Shown here piece after piece: positions 7,812 through 16,266 of a stretch of 64,000 nt of DNA (the stretch's first letter is position 1; every line of letters starts with the position of its first letter). Source of the stretch: Lactiplantibacillus daowaiensis (GTDB lineage Bacteria; Bacillota; Bacilli; Lactobacillales; Lactobacillaceae); NCBI RefSeq assembly GCF_005405085.1, contig NZ_BJDJ01000001.1, positions 62,001 to 126,000 of the forward strand, in the 5' to 3' direction. The notes under the pieces are model-generated. The model did no database searches. It saw nothing but the letters and a program-made list of their open reading frames with translations, and was not told where the DNA came from. Position numbers and translations under genes: made by a program.

Positions 7812-9869
7812 TTAATCAGCGGCTAACGCATCGATTGGATTCAATCGTGCTGCGCGCCAAGCTGGTAAGATTGCCGCTAATAATGCAATTGCCAACGCAA
7901 TCACGAAAGTCGACACAATGTTACCGACTTGAATTTGAATCAAGTTATAACTGGCAATCTTATAAAGCACTTGATTCAAACCGGCACCAATGCCATAAGC
8001 TAAGCCGGTCGCTAATGCGGCACTAACGACCCCGATGATCAACGATTCACTCGTGAACAACCGTCGAATATCGCCACGGCTTTCACCAAGCGCTCGTAAA
8101 ATCCCAATTTCTTTCTTGCGGGCACTGACCGACATGAACATCGTTACAATGATCATCAAGGCTGACACCAACAGTGAGATGCCGGCAATCGCCGCCAATA
8201 CCGTTGTCGCTAAGTTGACATACGTATTGACCGTCGACAACATGCTGGCAATGCTAGTCGCCATAAATTGACGCTTGCCATTGGTCTTCAACTTGTTGAT
8301 TTGTTTCGTCACCGCGTCATTATGTTGCCGTGAATCAACCTTAACAGTCACTGAAGTTGCTTTAGTATTGGCTTGCTTGCTAGCCTGCATCGATTGCATG
8401 GTCGCATAGGTCACAGCGTTCGCGCCACTCCCAGTACTACTATTCGTAATCCCAGCAACGGTTAAGCGTCGTTTGACGGTCACCGTTTTACCGGCTTTAT
8501 TAGTTGTTTGATATGAGACCGTGACTTTTTTACCGACTAACTGTCGCCAATTTTTACTTGACCACTTTTTCGCAATTGAACTTTTATCTAGCACAATTTC
8601 GTTCTTACCAGCTTGATGACCAGCTTTGATCGTTGATTTCCGGTCATTGGCCGACCAAGTCGTTAAGGAACTCGCCGTATAGTCTTTTTTGCCAATCTTG
8701 ATCGTCGCATTGCTAGCGGTTAAGCCGCCTTGTGCACTCGTCACATGGTTCAACTGACTCAAACGCTTGATTTGTGCCGTTGAAAAAGTCTTGACTTTAC
8801 TAGTGCTAGTGGCCGCCGTCGTCGTTACACCACCAGCCGCACTAGGACTCGCGCCCCCTTGTTGGGCTTGCGCCTGTTGTTGCGCTTGGGCCCGTTGGCT
8901 ACTTTGACTGCCACTGCCCTTAGTCTGACTCGTCTTGGTATAACGCGCGACGGTTACCACCTGGGGATTGACCATGTTATTGATTTCTTGATTAATGTAG
9001 CCTTTCAACCCATTACCTAACCCATTGAATAGCATAACGGCAAATAGGCCGATCGCTGTCCCGATAATAATCAGCAAGTTCCAACTCCACGTGTATTTCA
9101 AATGCTTGAACGCGGTGTTCAACGGGACATACCAAGGTAACTTACGGGCCGCAATTTGCGGATTTTGTTCATCGACTGGATAAGCCGACTTCAAGCGTTC
9201 ATCCGACGTAATCTTACCATCGGCTAACCGCACGATTCGGGTCCCCGCATCAGCCACGGCTTGCGAGTGGGTCACACAAATAACCAAGCGTCCTTCAGCA
9301 GCGATTTGGTCTAACAACTGTAAGACTTCGGCCGTATTTTGTGAATCCAAAGCCCCAGTCGGTTCATCAGCGATAATGATTTTAGGATCACTCGCTAAAG
9401 CCCGGGCAATAGCGACCCGTTGCTTTTGACCACCAGATAACTGGTTCGGATACTTTTTAACTTGATCACTCAGCCCCACTTGGGCCAATAACTCATGAGC
9501 CCGTTGTTCCCGTTGTGACCGTGATAATTTCGTCATGTCTAATGAAATCAAAACGTTATCTAATACCGATAGATGACTGATTAAGTTATAGGATTGATAA
9601 ATATAGCCGATGGTCTCGCGCCGATACCGGTCCATTTGCTTTTCTTGATGATGATCAATGGCTTGGCCTTGCAATAAAACTTGCCTCTCAAATTGGCGAT
9701 CCAAACCACCGATGATGTTCATCAAGGTTGATTTACCACCACCAGATTCACCTAAAATGGCCACAAATTCACCACGTTCAAACGTCAAATCAATCCCGTT
9801 TAAAACCGGGAAAGCTTCTTTACCCAAGTAATACGACTTATGAATATCCTTTAACGCTAAATAACTCAC
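7812..9869 (-). CDS. MacB-like ABC transporter, ATPase fused to FtsX-type permease
   Basis: 685 residues. An ABC domain (1-235: GESGGGKST, LSGGQKQR, IIADEPTGALD, CVTHSQ) is fused to a four-helix MacB/FtsX permease: one helix near 262-285, a large extracellular domain (about 300-560, with a Gln/Ala/Ser-rich low-complexity stretch near 325-345), and three helices at the C terminus. This mechanotransmission family exports or senses peptides and lipids rather than importing nutrients. The start is GTG with AGGTG 8 bases upstream. The two-component genes follow, a common pairing in antimicrobial-peptide resistance. Substrate unknown. Confidence 0.87.
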   Translation of the reverse strand: MSYLALKDIHKSYYLGKEAFPVLNGIDLTFERGEFVAILGESGGGKSTLMNIIGGLDRQFERQVLLQGQAIDHHQEKQMDRYRRETIGYIYQSYNLISHLSVLDNVLISLDMTKLSRSQREQRAHELLAQVGLSDQVKKYPNQLSGGQKQRVAIARALASDPKIIIADEPTGALDSQNTAEVLQLLDQIAAEGRLVICVTHSQAVADAGTRIVRLADGKITSDERLKSAYPVDEQNPQIAARKLPWYVPLNTAFKHLKYTWSWNLLIIIGTAIGLFAVMLFNGLGNGLKGYINQEINNMVNPQVVTVARYTKTSQTKGSGSQSSQRAQAQQQAQAQQGGASPSAAGGVTTTAATSTSKVKTFSTAQIKRLSQLNHVTSAQGGLTASNATIKIGKKDYTASSLTTWSANDRKSTIKAGHQAGKNEIVLDKSSIAKKWSSKNWRQLVGKKVTVSYQTTNKAGKTVTVKRRLTVAGITNSSTGSGANAVTYATMQSMQASKQANTKATSVTVKVDSRQHNDAVTKQINKLKTNGKRQFMATSIASMLSTVNTYVNLATTVLAAIAGISLLVSALMIIVTMFMSVSARKKEIGILRALGESRGDIRRLFTSESLIIGVVSAALATGLAYGIGAGLNQVLYKIASYNLIQIQVGNIVSTFVIALAIALLAAILPAWRAARLNPIDALAAD

Positions 9870-9906
9870 GCGCTAATCACCTACTTCTCTCTTAATTAGT
9901 GTGCTA

Positions 9907-9935
9907 AGTTTAACGCGCCCAACTTACTTTGTCAT
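9907..9935 (-). promoter_or_regulatory. Probable sigma-A promoter of the MacB-like ABC gene
   Basis: On the minus strand ATGACA, 17 bases, TAAACT, about 40 bases before the GTG start. An imperfect palindrome GTTTGGACAAAC lies just upstream (about 9940-9952) and could be an operator. Confidence 0.5.
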
Positions 9936-10276
9936 CGAACGTTTGGACAAACTTAACTGCCCTTTTGGGTAATCAGTTGGTTTGGAAGTAATTGTCGCTT
10001 CCGATTGAATTTTTTTGATAAACATAAGTGCGTCCCGTAGTAAATCGCTGCACATACTGCCCAATCACAAGTTATACCAAATTGACAGATTTAACGATAC
10101 CAATCAAAAATGAGATCACCAGTTTTCGGTGATCCCATTTAATTTAAATCATGCAACACTTTTAGCTGTCCAGCAGCATGATAGCATTACTGCGGCTTTC
10201 TAGCCTTGAACCGGTCTACAGCCAACGGCATGATGACCAATCGTAAGCGGCAATTACCACCAATTCAACTTTTATC
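9936..10276. other. Intergenic region between ABC gene and diguanylate cyclase
   Basis: No gene is visible. It holds the upstream region of the ABC gene and, at 10107-10136, the terminator of the upstream cyclase. The stretch 10141-10276 shows no open frame and no clear signal; it would be the 3' untranslated part of the cyclase message. Confidence 0.6.
10107..10136 (-). terminator. Intrinsic terminator of the minus-strand cyclase
   Basis: Stem built on GGTGATC/GATCACC, extended by AAATG/CATTT with one mismatch, and followed on the minus strand by ATTTTTG. It sits 140 bases after the cyclase stop. Confidence 0.8.
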
Positions 10277-11407
10277 TTAATCACTAGTAATCTGCATCCG
10301 ACCATGCTGTTTAGAATAATATAAGTGTTGATCGACGCGTTCATAAAAGGCCCGCGCGGTCGCATCGTTAGCGCTCCACGCCGTCACCCCCACTGAGATC
10401 GACAGTGCTAATTGTTGTTGGCCAAAGCGAATTGGGGTGTGGTTGATTGCATTGAAGATTTGATCCACGATCGGCCGCGCCGTTGCCAAGTCATAGTTTG
10501 GGAACAACACGTTAAACTCCTCGCCGCCGGTCCGGTAAAGCTTCACATGCGAGTCATTGACATCTAGTACCGTTTGCGCCACATCGACAACTTGCTTTAA
10601 AACTTGGTCGCCGGCAGAATGGCCGTACGTATCATTCATCTGTTTAAAATGATCAATATCAAACATCATCATCGTTAACGGTTGGTGATGGTGGCGACCT
10701 TTATTGACGTAATATGTTAACGACTCCGTAAAGGCCGCGAAGTTTTGCGTCGTCGTTAAAGAATCATGATTGGCCGACCATTCGAGTTGTTGTCGTAATT
10801 CACTATCGTGTGAGAGCATCGTGACATACAGATACAGCAAAATAACAAATACGATGTAATACAACCATTCCAAGCGAAACGTCATCCATGAGAACTGGTA
10901 TTTAAGCTTCATCCAAAACCACAAAAGACCGCCTAACGGAATCGTGACTAACAAGTACAATCCAAAGACACCGCGATACTGGTGAAACTTTGTGTACAAC
11001 ACACTCAACGTGACAAACATGGTCACTAAGGTCACGGCATGGGCCCACGATTCCCAAGACATTAATGAGCGGTTAAAGAGCATAAAGGCTAATAATAGCG
11101 GACATAAGAAGTAATATGGGACGCGAATATTCAGGAAGTAGCCACAAAAAATGAGGGCAATTAATTGAAAGTTCATGAACTCCCACGAATACGTGGCGCC
11201 GACCACGATCTCTTGAAGACTAAAGACAAAGACAACCATGTGAGCTAGCCCGTACCACGCTTCTAAGTTCGCGTCACTAATCGACCAGTGCCGTTCGTGT
11301 GACCAAATTCGGAGTGTATTTACCGACGCCCAATACAACGTAATTACCCCTAAAATAAAGAAGACCCCCGTTACAAACGGTGGCACTTGCCAACTAAACC
11401 AAGTCAT
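10277..11407 (-). CDS. Membrane diguanylate cyclase (GGDEF domain)
   Basis: 376 residues: six hydrophobic helices (about 12-200) then a GGDEF domain making cyclic di-GMP from two GTP. Active-site loop GGEEF is at 294-298, and the metal/substrate residues in MMFDIDHFKQMNDTYGHSAGD are intact, so it should be active. The RxxD inhibitory site normally five residues before GGEEF is absent (NDSHV there), so product inhibition is unlikely. It is divergent from a second cyclase of the same architecture. No EAL or HD-GYP phosphodiesterase lies in the window. The input signal, sensed by the membrane part, is unknown. Confidence 0.9.
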   Translation of the reverse strand: MTWFSWQVPPFVTGVFFILGVITLYWASVNTLRIWSHERHWSISDANLEAWYGLAHMVVFVFSLQEIVVGATYSWEFMNFQLIALIFCGYFLNIRVPYYFLCPLLLAFMLFNRSLMSWESWAHAVTLVTMFVTLSVLYTKFHQYRGVFGLYLLVTIPLGGLLWFWMKLKYQFSWMTFRLEWLYYIVFVILLYLYVTMLSHDSELRQQLEWSANHDSLTTTQNFAAFTESLTYYVNKGRHHHQPLTMMMFDIDHFKQMNDTYGHSAGDQVLKQVVDVAQTVLDVNDSHVKLYRTGGEEFNVLFPNYDLATARPIVDQIFNAINHTPIRFGQQQLALSISVGVTAWSANDATARAFYERVDQHLYYSKQHGRMQITSD

Positions 11408-11718
11408 CCCATCACCTCTTCCCCATATCGCATCCTTAACTGGTGCCAGTTAATTGTTATAATTATATTGATATACATTTTCGCATAAAATTGGTTTACT
11501 ATCACCCGTTACGCAAGTTATCTTAGTAAAACATAACTTAACGGCCTATTCGCAACGGTTGAAATTTATTAGATTGTTAGTATAATGTTATCAGTCCGTC
11601 AATTGGTCTATAATTTTAATTTCAAACGGTCGGCTACTTGTTAGCCGGCTTATTAACGCCACTTTTGGTTCAATTCAATAAACATTATAACCTTAGTCAT
11701 AACTAATGAGGTGAGAAC
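11408..11718. other. Divergent promoter region between two diguanylate cyclase genes
   Basis: 311 bases, AT-rich, no gene. It contains the plus-strand promoter at 11559-11586, a second TATAAT at 11609-11614, and ATTATA at 11462-11467 that would be a -10 for the minus-strand gene. Confidence 0.65.
11559..11586 (+). promoter_or_regulatory. Sigma-A promoter of plus-strand diguanylate cyclase
   Basis: TTGAAA, 16 bases, TATAAT, about 130 bases upstream of the TTG start, which leaves a long leader. Confidence 0.75.
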
Positions 11719-12897
11719 TTGTATTATATTGACGATTTTTTTCGGGATGTGTTAGATCCGCGCGCCGTGATGATCGTCTTATTCACATTAGGGTTAATCG
11801 TCACTTTAACCGCCATCACTTACACATTGGAATATCACGTGACGCATCGTTCGGCCAAATGTCATCGTTGTCTACACTTACTAGAAGGCGGTTTGGTCAT
11901 TATCGGGATCGCATTATTGCGCCAAGCCTTTTTGACCCAAAATTTAGGTAACTTGTATAGTTGGGGCTATGTGATTGCCCAACTGACCATCCTATTGCTT
12001 AATTTATACACGATGCATAATCGCGTCATCGTCACGATCAACATCGTGGCGCCAGTTGCTTTTTACGTACACGCTACTCATGCCAACGCTGTTTTTTCCC
12101 GACCAGGTTTAGCCCTAGTCATGTGGGTCCTACTGAGTGCCACGATTTGGTATCTTTATCGCCACCAAACAACGGTTTTAGCCCATGAGCTGATGTTCAT
12201 TGGCTTACAAGCGAGCTTTGCAGTCAGTTGGTTTTTATTGATTTGGAGCGTCTATCCGTTCAAGTTGCTTTATTTAGTCAATGTGATTGCCCTATTCGTG
12301 ACGTACATGCTCATCATTCGTTTCTTCATGAACCGCATCGACCGGACCATCACGCATTTTCATCAGTTAAATCAGGCGGCCAATCATGATGAATTAACCG
12401 GTGTCTTAAACCGCGCCTGCTTTGATACGGTAAGCAACACGACGCTTAACCAGTACCAACCAACTAGTATGACGATGGCGATGTTTGATATTGACCATTT
12501 TAAGCAATTCAACGATCACTATGGTCATCTCGTTGGCGATCAAGTGTTACGCCACGTCGCCCAACACTTTCGGCAAGCACTCATTCAGCCTAACAGTCAC
12601 CGGCAACTCTTTCGTTATGGTGGTGAAGAATTCATCATCCTCTTTCGCGATGAAGCTTTGCCTAAAGTTCAACAAGCCGTTGCCGCAGCCCAACAATCTT
12701 TGCGTCAAACGCCACTGCATTATCAAGATCAGAATTTAACGGTGTCCGTCTCAATTGGGATGGCTGGCTTACGGCCAACTGATACGGATTTTAATACGTG
12801 GTTTCAACGTGTCGACCACGACTTATATTTAGCCAAAGCCGCGGGTCGAGATTGCTTGATCATCGAAGGCGTTATCCGCCCCAATCAAGCCCATTAA
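11719..12897 (+). CDS. Membrane diguanylate cyclase (GGDEF domain), second copy
   Basis: 392 residues with six to seven N-terminal helices and a C-terminal GGDEF domain (NHDELTGVLNR, MAMFDIDHFKQFNDHYGHLVGD, FRYGGEEF). The catalytic residues are intact, and as in its divergent neighbour the RxxD inhibitory site is missing (NSHR precedes). The membrane parts of the two proteins are only loosely alike, so they probably sense different inputs or are old duplicates. The start is TTG at 11719, with GAGGTG five bases upstream; no ATG fits. A terminator follows at once. Confidence 0.9.
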   Translation: MYYIDDFFRDVLDPRAVMIVLFTLGLIVTLTAITYTLEYHVTHRSAKCHRCLHLLEGGLVIIGIALLRQAFLTQNLGNLYSWGYVIAQLTILLLNLYTMHNRVIVTINIVAPVAFYVHATHANAVFSRPGLALVMWVLLSATIWYLYRHQTTVLAHELMFIGLQASFAVSWFLLIWSVYPFKLLYLVNVIALFVTYMLIIRFFMNRIDRTITHFHQLNQAANHDELTGVLNRACFDTVSNTTLNQYQPTSMTMAMFDIDHFKQFNDHYGHLVGDQVLRHVAQHFRQALIQPNSHRQLFRYGGEEFIILFRDEALPKVQQAVAAAQQSLRQTPLHYQDQNLTVSVSIGMAGLRPTDTDFNTWFQRVDHDLYLAKAAGRDCLIIEGVIRPNQAH

Positions 12898-12903
12898 ATA
12901 GTC

Positions 12904-12932
12904 AAAAGGAGTTGCAATCGCAACTCCTTTTT
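12904..12932. terminator. Bidirectional terminator
   Basis: AAAAGGAGTTGC, loop AATC, GCAACTCCTTTTT, between convergent cyclase and SDR genes. Confidence 0.92.
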
Positions 12933-12946
12933 GTGTATTTCAATCC

Positions 12947-13855
12947 TTAATTTTGATGGCGTGGCGTCCCATGTTGATAGTGCCGATGACCTGTTCGCTG
13001 GGTCTTTTTGCCCGTAACTTTGGCTAATTTGGCGGCGCCATTAACGGCTTGGCTCATCAAGGCATCGAATTGACGGTCCGATAACCACTTCCGCGCCGTT
13101 AATGAAACCCCAGCCCCCATACCGGCATGATAACGTGTCTTGGGCCGGCTGTCATTGACCGCGCGTACCATCAATTTTGCAATCACGCCTGGTTGCGAGG
13201 CAAAGTTATCAAACAATGACAACATCGCGCCAACTTTACGTGCTTGCGTGCCATAAGCAGTCTCGCCAGAAACGGCCAATAATTTCTTTTCAGCAATGCC
13301 GGCCCATTCGGTCTTAATGCCACCAGGTTCAATCATCACGACATCAATGCCTAACGGCGCTAGTTCCATGCGCAAAGCATCGCTCATCCCTTCAATCGCA
13401 TGTTTGGTGCCCATATACCAGGCACTCAATGGTTGATAAATCTTGCCGCCAATTGAAGACACGTTAATGATGCGGCCACCATGTTGTGCCCGCATGATTG
13501 GCAAGACTAATTGCGTCAAGCGCATCACCCCAAAGACATTCACTTTGAATTGATATTCGCCTTCAGCTAAGGGAACATCTTCCAGCGCACCATATGACCC
13601 ATAGCCCGCATTATTGATCAACACGTCAAGCCGCTGTTGCTCCGCTTTGATTGTGGCTACGGCCGCCACTAAAGTTGCTTCATCAGTAACATCTAGTTTT
13701 AACACGTGCACCCCGGCCGCGGCCAAGTCAGTCATCTTTTCAATTCGACGCGCAGCGCCATACACAATATTGCCTTGCGCTTGTAACTTCAAGGCTGTCG
13801 CTTTACCAATTCCCGACGACGCGCCCGTAATTAAAATTACCCGTGGCTCTGTCAT
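12947..13855 (-). CDS. Short-chain dehydrogenase/reductase
   Basis: 302 residues of the classical SDR family, an NAD(P)-dependent soluble oxidoreductase. Cofactor motif TGASSGIG (9-16), NNAG, catalytic Ser in INVSSIGG and the YMGTK active-site Tyr/Lys pair are all present. The C-terminal extension (about 30 residues, basic and His-rich) resembles DltE/YqjQ-like members. The ATG has GGAGG 8 bases upstream. It stands alone on its strand. Substrate unknown. Confidence 0.88.
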   Translation of the reverse strand: MTEPRVILITGASSGIGKATALKLQAQGNIVYGAARRIEKMTDLAAAGVHVLKLDVTDEATLVAAVATIKAEQQRLDVLINNAGYGSYGALEDVPLAEGEYQFKVNVFGVMRLTQLVLPIMRAQHGGRIINVSSIGGKIYQPLSAWYMGTKHAIEGMSDALRMELAPLGIDVVMIEPGGIKTEWAGIAEKKLLAVSGETAYGTQARKVGAMLSLFDNFASQPGVIAKLMVRAVNDSRPKTRYHAGMGAGVSLTARKWLSDRQFDALMSQAVNGAAKLAKVTGKKTQRTGHRHYQHGTPRHQN

Positions 13856-13993
13856 AATATTGCCTCCAATTATCCTAAATGATTAATGCCATGCTACGCC
13901 TTAACGCCGGCAATTGCAATCGGATTCACAAAAGCGAACTACGCGTAAAAATGGTAAACTAAACGTAGTGATTATTGAAAGGGTGTGGCCAGG

Positions 13994-14953
13994 ATGTCGG
14001 TTAAATTTGGAATTTTGAGTGCGGCCTCGATCGTCCCCCGCGTTGTTGCGGGCATGCAGGAGTCACCACTAGCAACTGCCCAGGCAATCGCCGCGCGTTC
14101 GCGACCAAAAGCAGAAGCTCTCGCGTTACAGTGCCAGATACCAACGGTCTATGATGATTATGAAACCTTGTTAAACGATGATCAGCTCGATGCCATTTAT
14201 ATCCCGACTTATAATGCCGGCCACTTTCCTTTAGCTAAACGCGCCTTACAACATCATCGGGCTGTCCTGCTTGAAAAGCCCTTTACTTTAACGGCGACTC
14301 AGACTCAGTCACTATTTGACTTGGCTGCGGCACAACACGTCTTATTAATGGAAGCGCAAAAAGCCGTCTTTTTACCGATCACCCAGCAAGTAAAACACTT
14401 GCTACAAACTGGCAAGATTGGGCAAGTCCGGACGATCAACATTTGCGAGTATCATCCTAGCGGTAATCCGACTGGTTGGTTTACGAACCGGGCTGCTGGT
14501 GGCGGGGCTTTGTATGGCAGCGCGGCTTATCCACTGGATTACTTACAATACTTATTTGATCGTCATGACTTGCAAATGACCGGTGTGGCGACGATTCCAG
14601 CCGGATCAACGGATACCCAAGCTGCCTTAAGCCTTAGCTTTGGCGATTGTTTAGTCAATCTATTGATTACTTCAGCCCAACCGCAACCAAGTCAGATGGT
14701 CATTCACGGTGACTTAGGGACAATCACGATTCCTAATTATTGGAAAACCGATCACGCCACTTGGGCCTTAAATGGCCAAGCCCCACACGTGTTACAGGCC
14801 ACCCAACAAAGTGAATTCGTGTTTGAAATCAATCATTTTTGCCAGTTATTACAGACTGGACAAACCACGAGTCCGGTGATGACGCCAGCACTAACGCAAC
14901 AAACGATCACCTTAATTGAAACTTGTTATCAACACTGGTACCACACTAACTAA
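13994..14953 (+). CDS. Gfo/Idh/MocA family oxidoreductase
   Basis: About 319 residues. N-terminal Rossmann domain (KFGILSAASIVPRVVAGM) and the EKPFTLTATQ motif of this NAD(P)-dependent sugar/polyol dehydrogenase family. The first glycine motif is GILSAAS rather than GxGxxG, as seen in several relatives. I place the start at ATG 13994 because GAAAGGG (13977-13983) has good spacing to it; the in-frame GTG at 13985 is too close. The nucleoside hydrolase gene starts 17 bases after the stop, so the two are one transcript. Substrate unknown. Confidence 0.85.
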   Translation: MSVKFGILSAASIVPRVVAGMQESPLATAQAIAARSRPKAEALALQCQIPTVYDDYETLLNDDQLDAIYIPTYNAGHFPLAKRALQHHRAVLLEKPFTLTATQTQSLFDLAAAQHVLLMEAQKAVFLPITQQVKHLLQTGKIGQVRTINICEYHPSGNPTGWFTNRAAGGGALYGSAAYPLDYLQYLFDRHDLQMTGVATIPAGSTDTQAALSLSFGDCLVNLLITSAQPQPSQMVIHGDLGTITIPNYWKTDHATWALNGQAPHVLQATQQSEFVFEINHFCQLLQTGQTTSPVMTPALTQQTITLIETCYQHWYHTN

Positions 14954-14970
14954 TTCTGGAGGAACTAACC

Positions 14971-15882
14971 ATGCCAACAAAACTCATTATGGATACTGAC
15001 CCCGGCATTGATGATGCTGCGGCAATCACAATTGCCCTAAACCACCCTGACTTTGACTTACAACTCATTACAACGGTCGCGGGTAACGTCACCGTTGATA
15101 AAACGACCTTAAACGCCTTAAAGTTAACCCGCTTTTTCAATCGCAATGTACCGGTTGCGGGTGGCGCTGCCCAACCATTGATCAAACCATTTGAAGATGC
15201 GGCCCGCATTCATGGTGAATCTGGCATGCCTGGCTATGACTTTCCAACTGATTTAGCTGATCCACTACCTATCACCGCAGTTGAAGCTTTAAGAGACCAA
15301 ATCATGGCCGCTGACCAGCCCATCACATTAGTGCCAACTGGGGCTTACACGAACATTGCCCTACTATTCAAAACTTACCCCGAAGTACTGCCACATATTA
15401 AAGAAATCGTGGCCATGGGTGGCGCGCTTGGCAAAGGAAATATGACAAGTGCCGCTGAATTCAACGTCTTCACTGATCCACACGCCGCTGCAATCATGTA
15501 TGCCGCGGGGATTCCCATCACGATGGTCGGCTTAGATGTCACGATGAAAGCCCTCTTGACACCGGCAACCATGCAGACTTTACCAACTTTAGGCCGGGCC
15601 GGTGAAATGCTCCACGCGTTATTCACCCACTATGGTGATGGCGACAAGACCGGGATTCCAATGCATGATGTCAACACGTTATTCTACTTATTGCATCCGG
15701 AAGCGTTCACGACCCAAGCCATGTGGATCGATGTCCAAACTGATGGCCCAGCGATTGGCGAAACCGTTGGCGATATTCGTGGCGCTTATCATAACGGTCA
15801 AACTAATGCCAATGTCTGCGTCGATATTGATGCACGGGCCTTTAACGATTGGTTCTTAGCCGCCGTTAAAGCAATCGGCTAA
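14971..15882 (+). CDS. Inosine-uridine-preferring nucleoside hydrolase
   Basis: 303 residues, typical of the IUNH/RihC family that splits nucleosides into base and ribose in the cytoplasm. The calcium-binding aspartate cluster DTDPGIDDAAA is at residues 8-18, and the second metal Asp (HDVNTLFYLL) and the AEFNVFTDPHAA substrate loop are clear. RBS GGAGG precedes the ATG. Translationally coupled (TAATG) to a small membrane protein and downstream of a sugar-type dehydrogenase; salvage of ribose from nucleosides is the likely role. Confidence 0.93.
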   Translation: MPTKLIMDTDPGIDDAAAITIALNHPDFDLQLITTVAGNVTVDKTTLNALKLTRFFNRNVPVAGGAAQPLIKPFEDAARIHGESGMPGYDFPTDLADPLPITAVEALRDQIMAADQPITLVPTGAYTNIALLFKTYPEVLPHIKEIVAMGGALGKGNMTSAAEFNVFTDPHAAAIMYAAGIPITMVGLDVTMKALLTPATMQTLPTLGRAGEMLHALFTHYGDGDKTGIPMHDVNTLFYLLHPEAFTTQAMWIDVQTDGPAIGETVGDIRGAYHNGQTNANVCVDIDARAFNDWFLAAVKAIG

Positions 15883-16139
15883 TGCCACCGAAATCAGTTT
15901 GGTGGTTACAAAGCGGCGGGATCATACTTTCAGCGGGCGTCGTCCTACTGTTGTTCGGTGGCGCCAGTTGGCCGCTAGCCGCCATGCTGTTGACCGCTTT
16001 ACCCTTAAATTGGGGCGCACTACAACTCAGTCAGCATTATTCGCAAGCGACACTCGTTCGCTTTTTATGGTGGCTCGGATTAATTGCCATCTTAGATTTA
16101 GTTTTAGGCTTGATTTGGTTTAAGGCCCTACACGGCTAA
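15882..16139 (+). CDS. Small membrane protein coupled to nucleoside hydrolase
   Basis: 85 residues with three hydrophobic segments (about 7-25, 27-45, 58-80). The start ATG overlaps the preceding stop as TAATG, which favours real translation. I recognise no family. It ends before a strong terminator, making it the third gene of the oxidoreductase-hydrolase transcript. Confidence 0.7.
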   Translation: MPPKSVWWLQSGGIILSAGVVLLLFGGASWPLAAMLLTALPLNWGALQLSQHYSQATLVRFLWWLGLIAILDLVLGLIWFKALHG

Positions 16140-16157
16140 CCGTCTGTCTTAACCTTA

Positions 16158-16210
16158 TAAAAGTGCCCGCCGCAATGAACCGATAATGGTTCATTGTGGC
16201 GGGCACTTTT
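16158..16210. terminator. Long bidirectional terminator
   Basis: Stem of more than 20 bp starting AAAAGTGCCCGCC and ending GGCGGGCACTTTT around GATAAT, between convergent genes. Confidence 0.93.
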
Positions 16211-16266
16211 GGCGTCTACTTGCTACTAAAAAACGTCGGCAGTTTTCACCACCGACGCGCCTTAAT

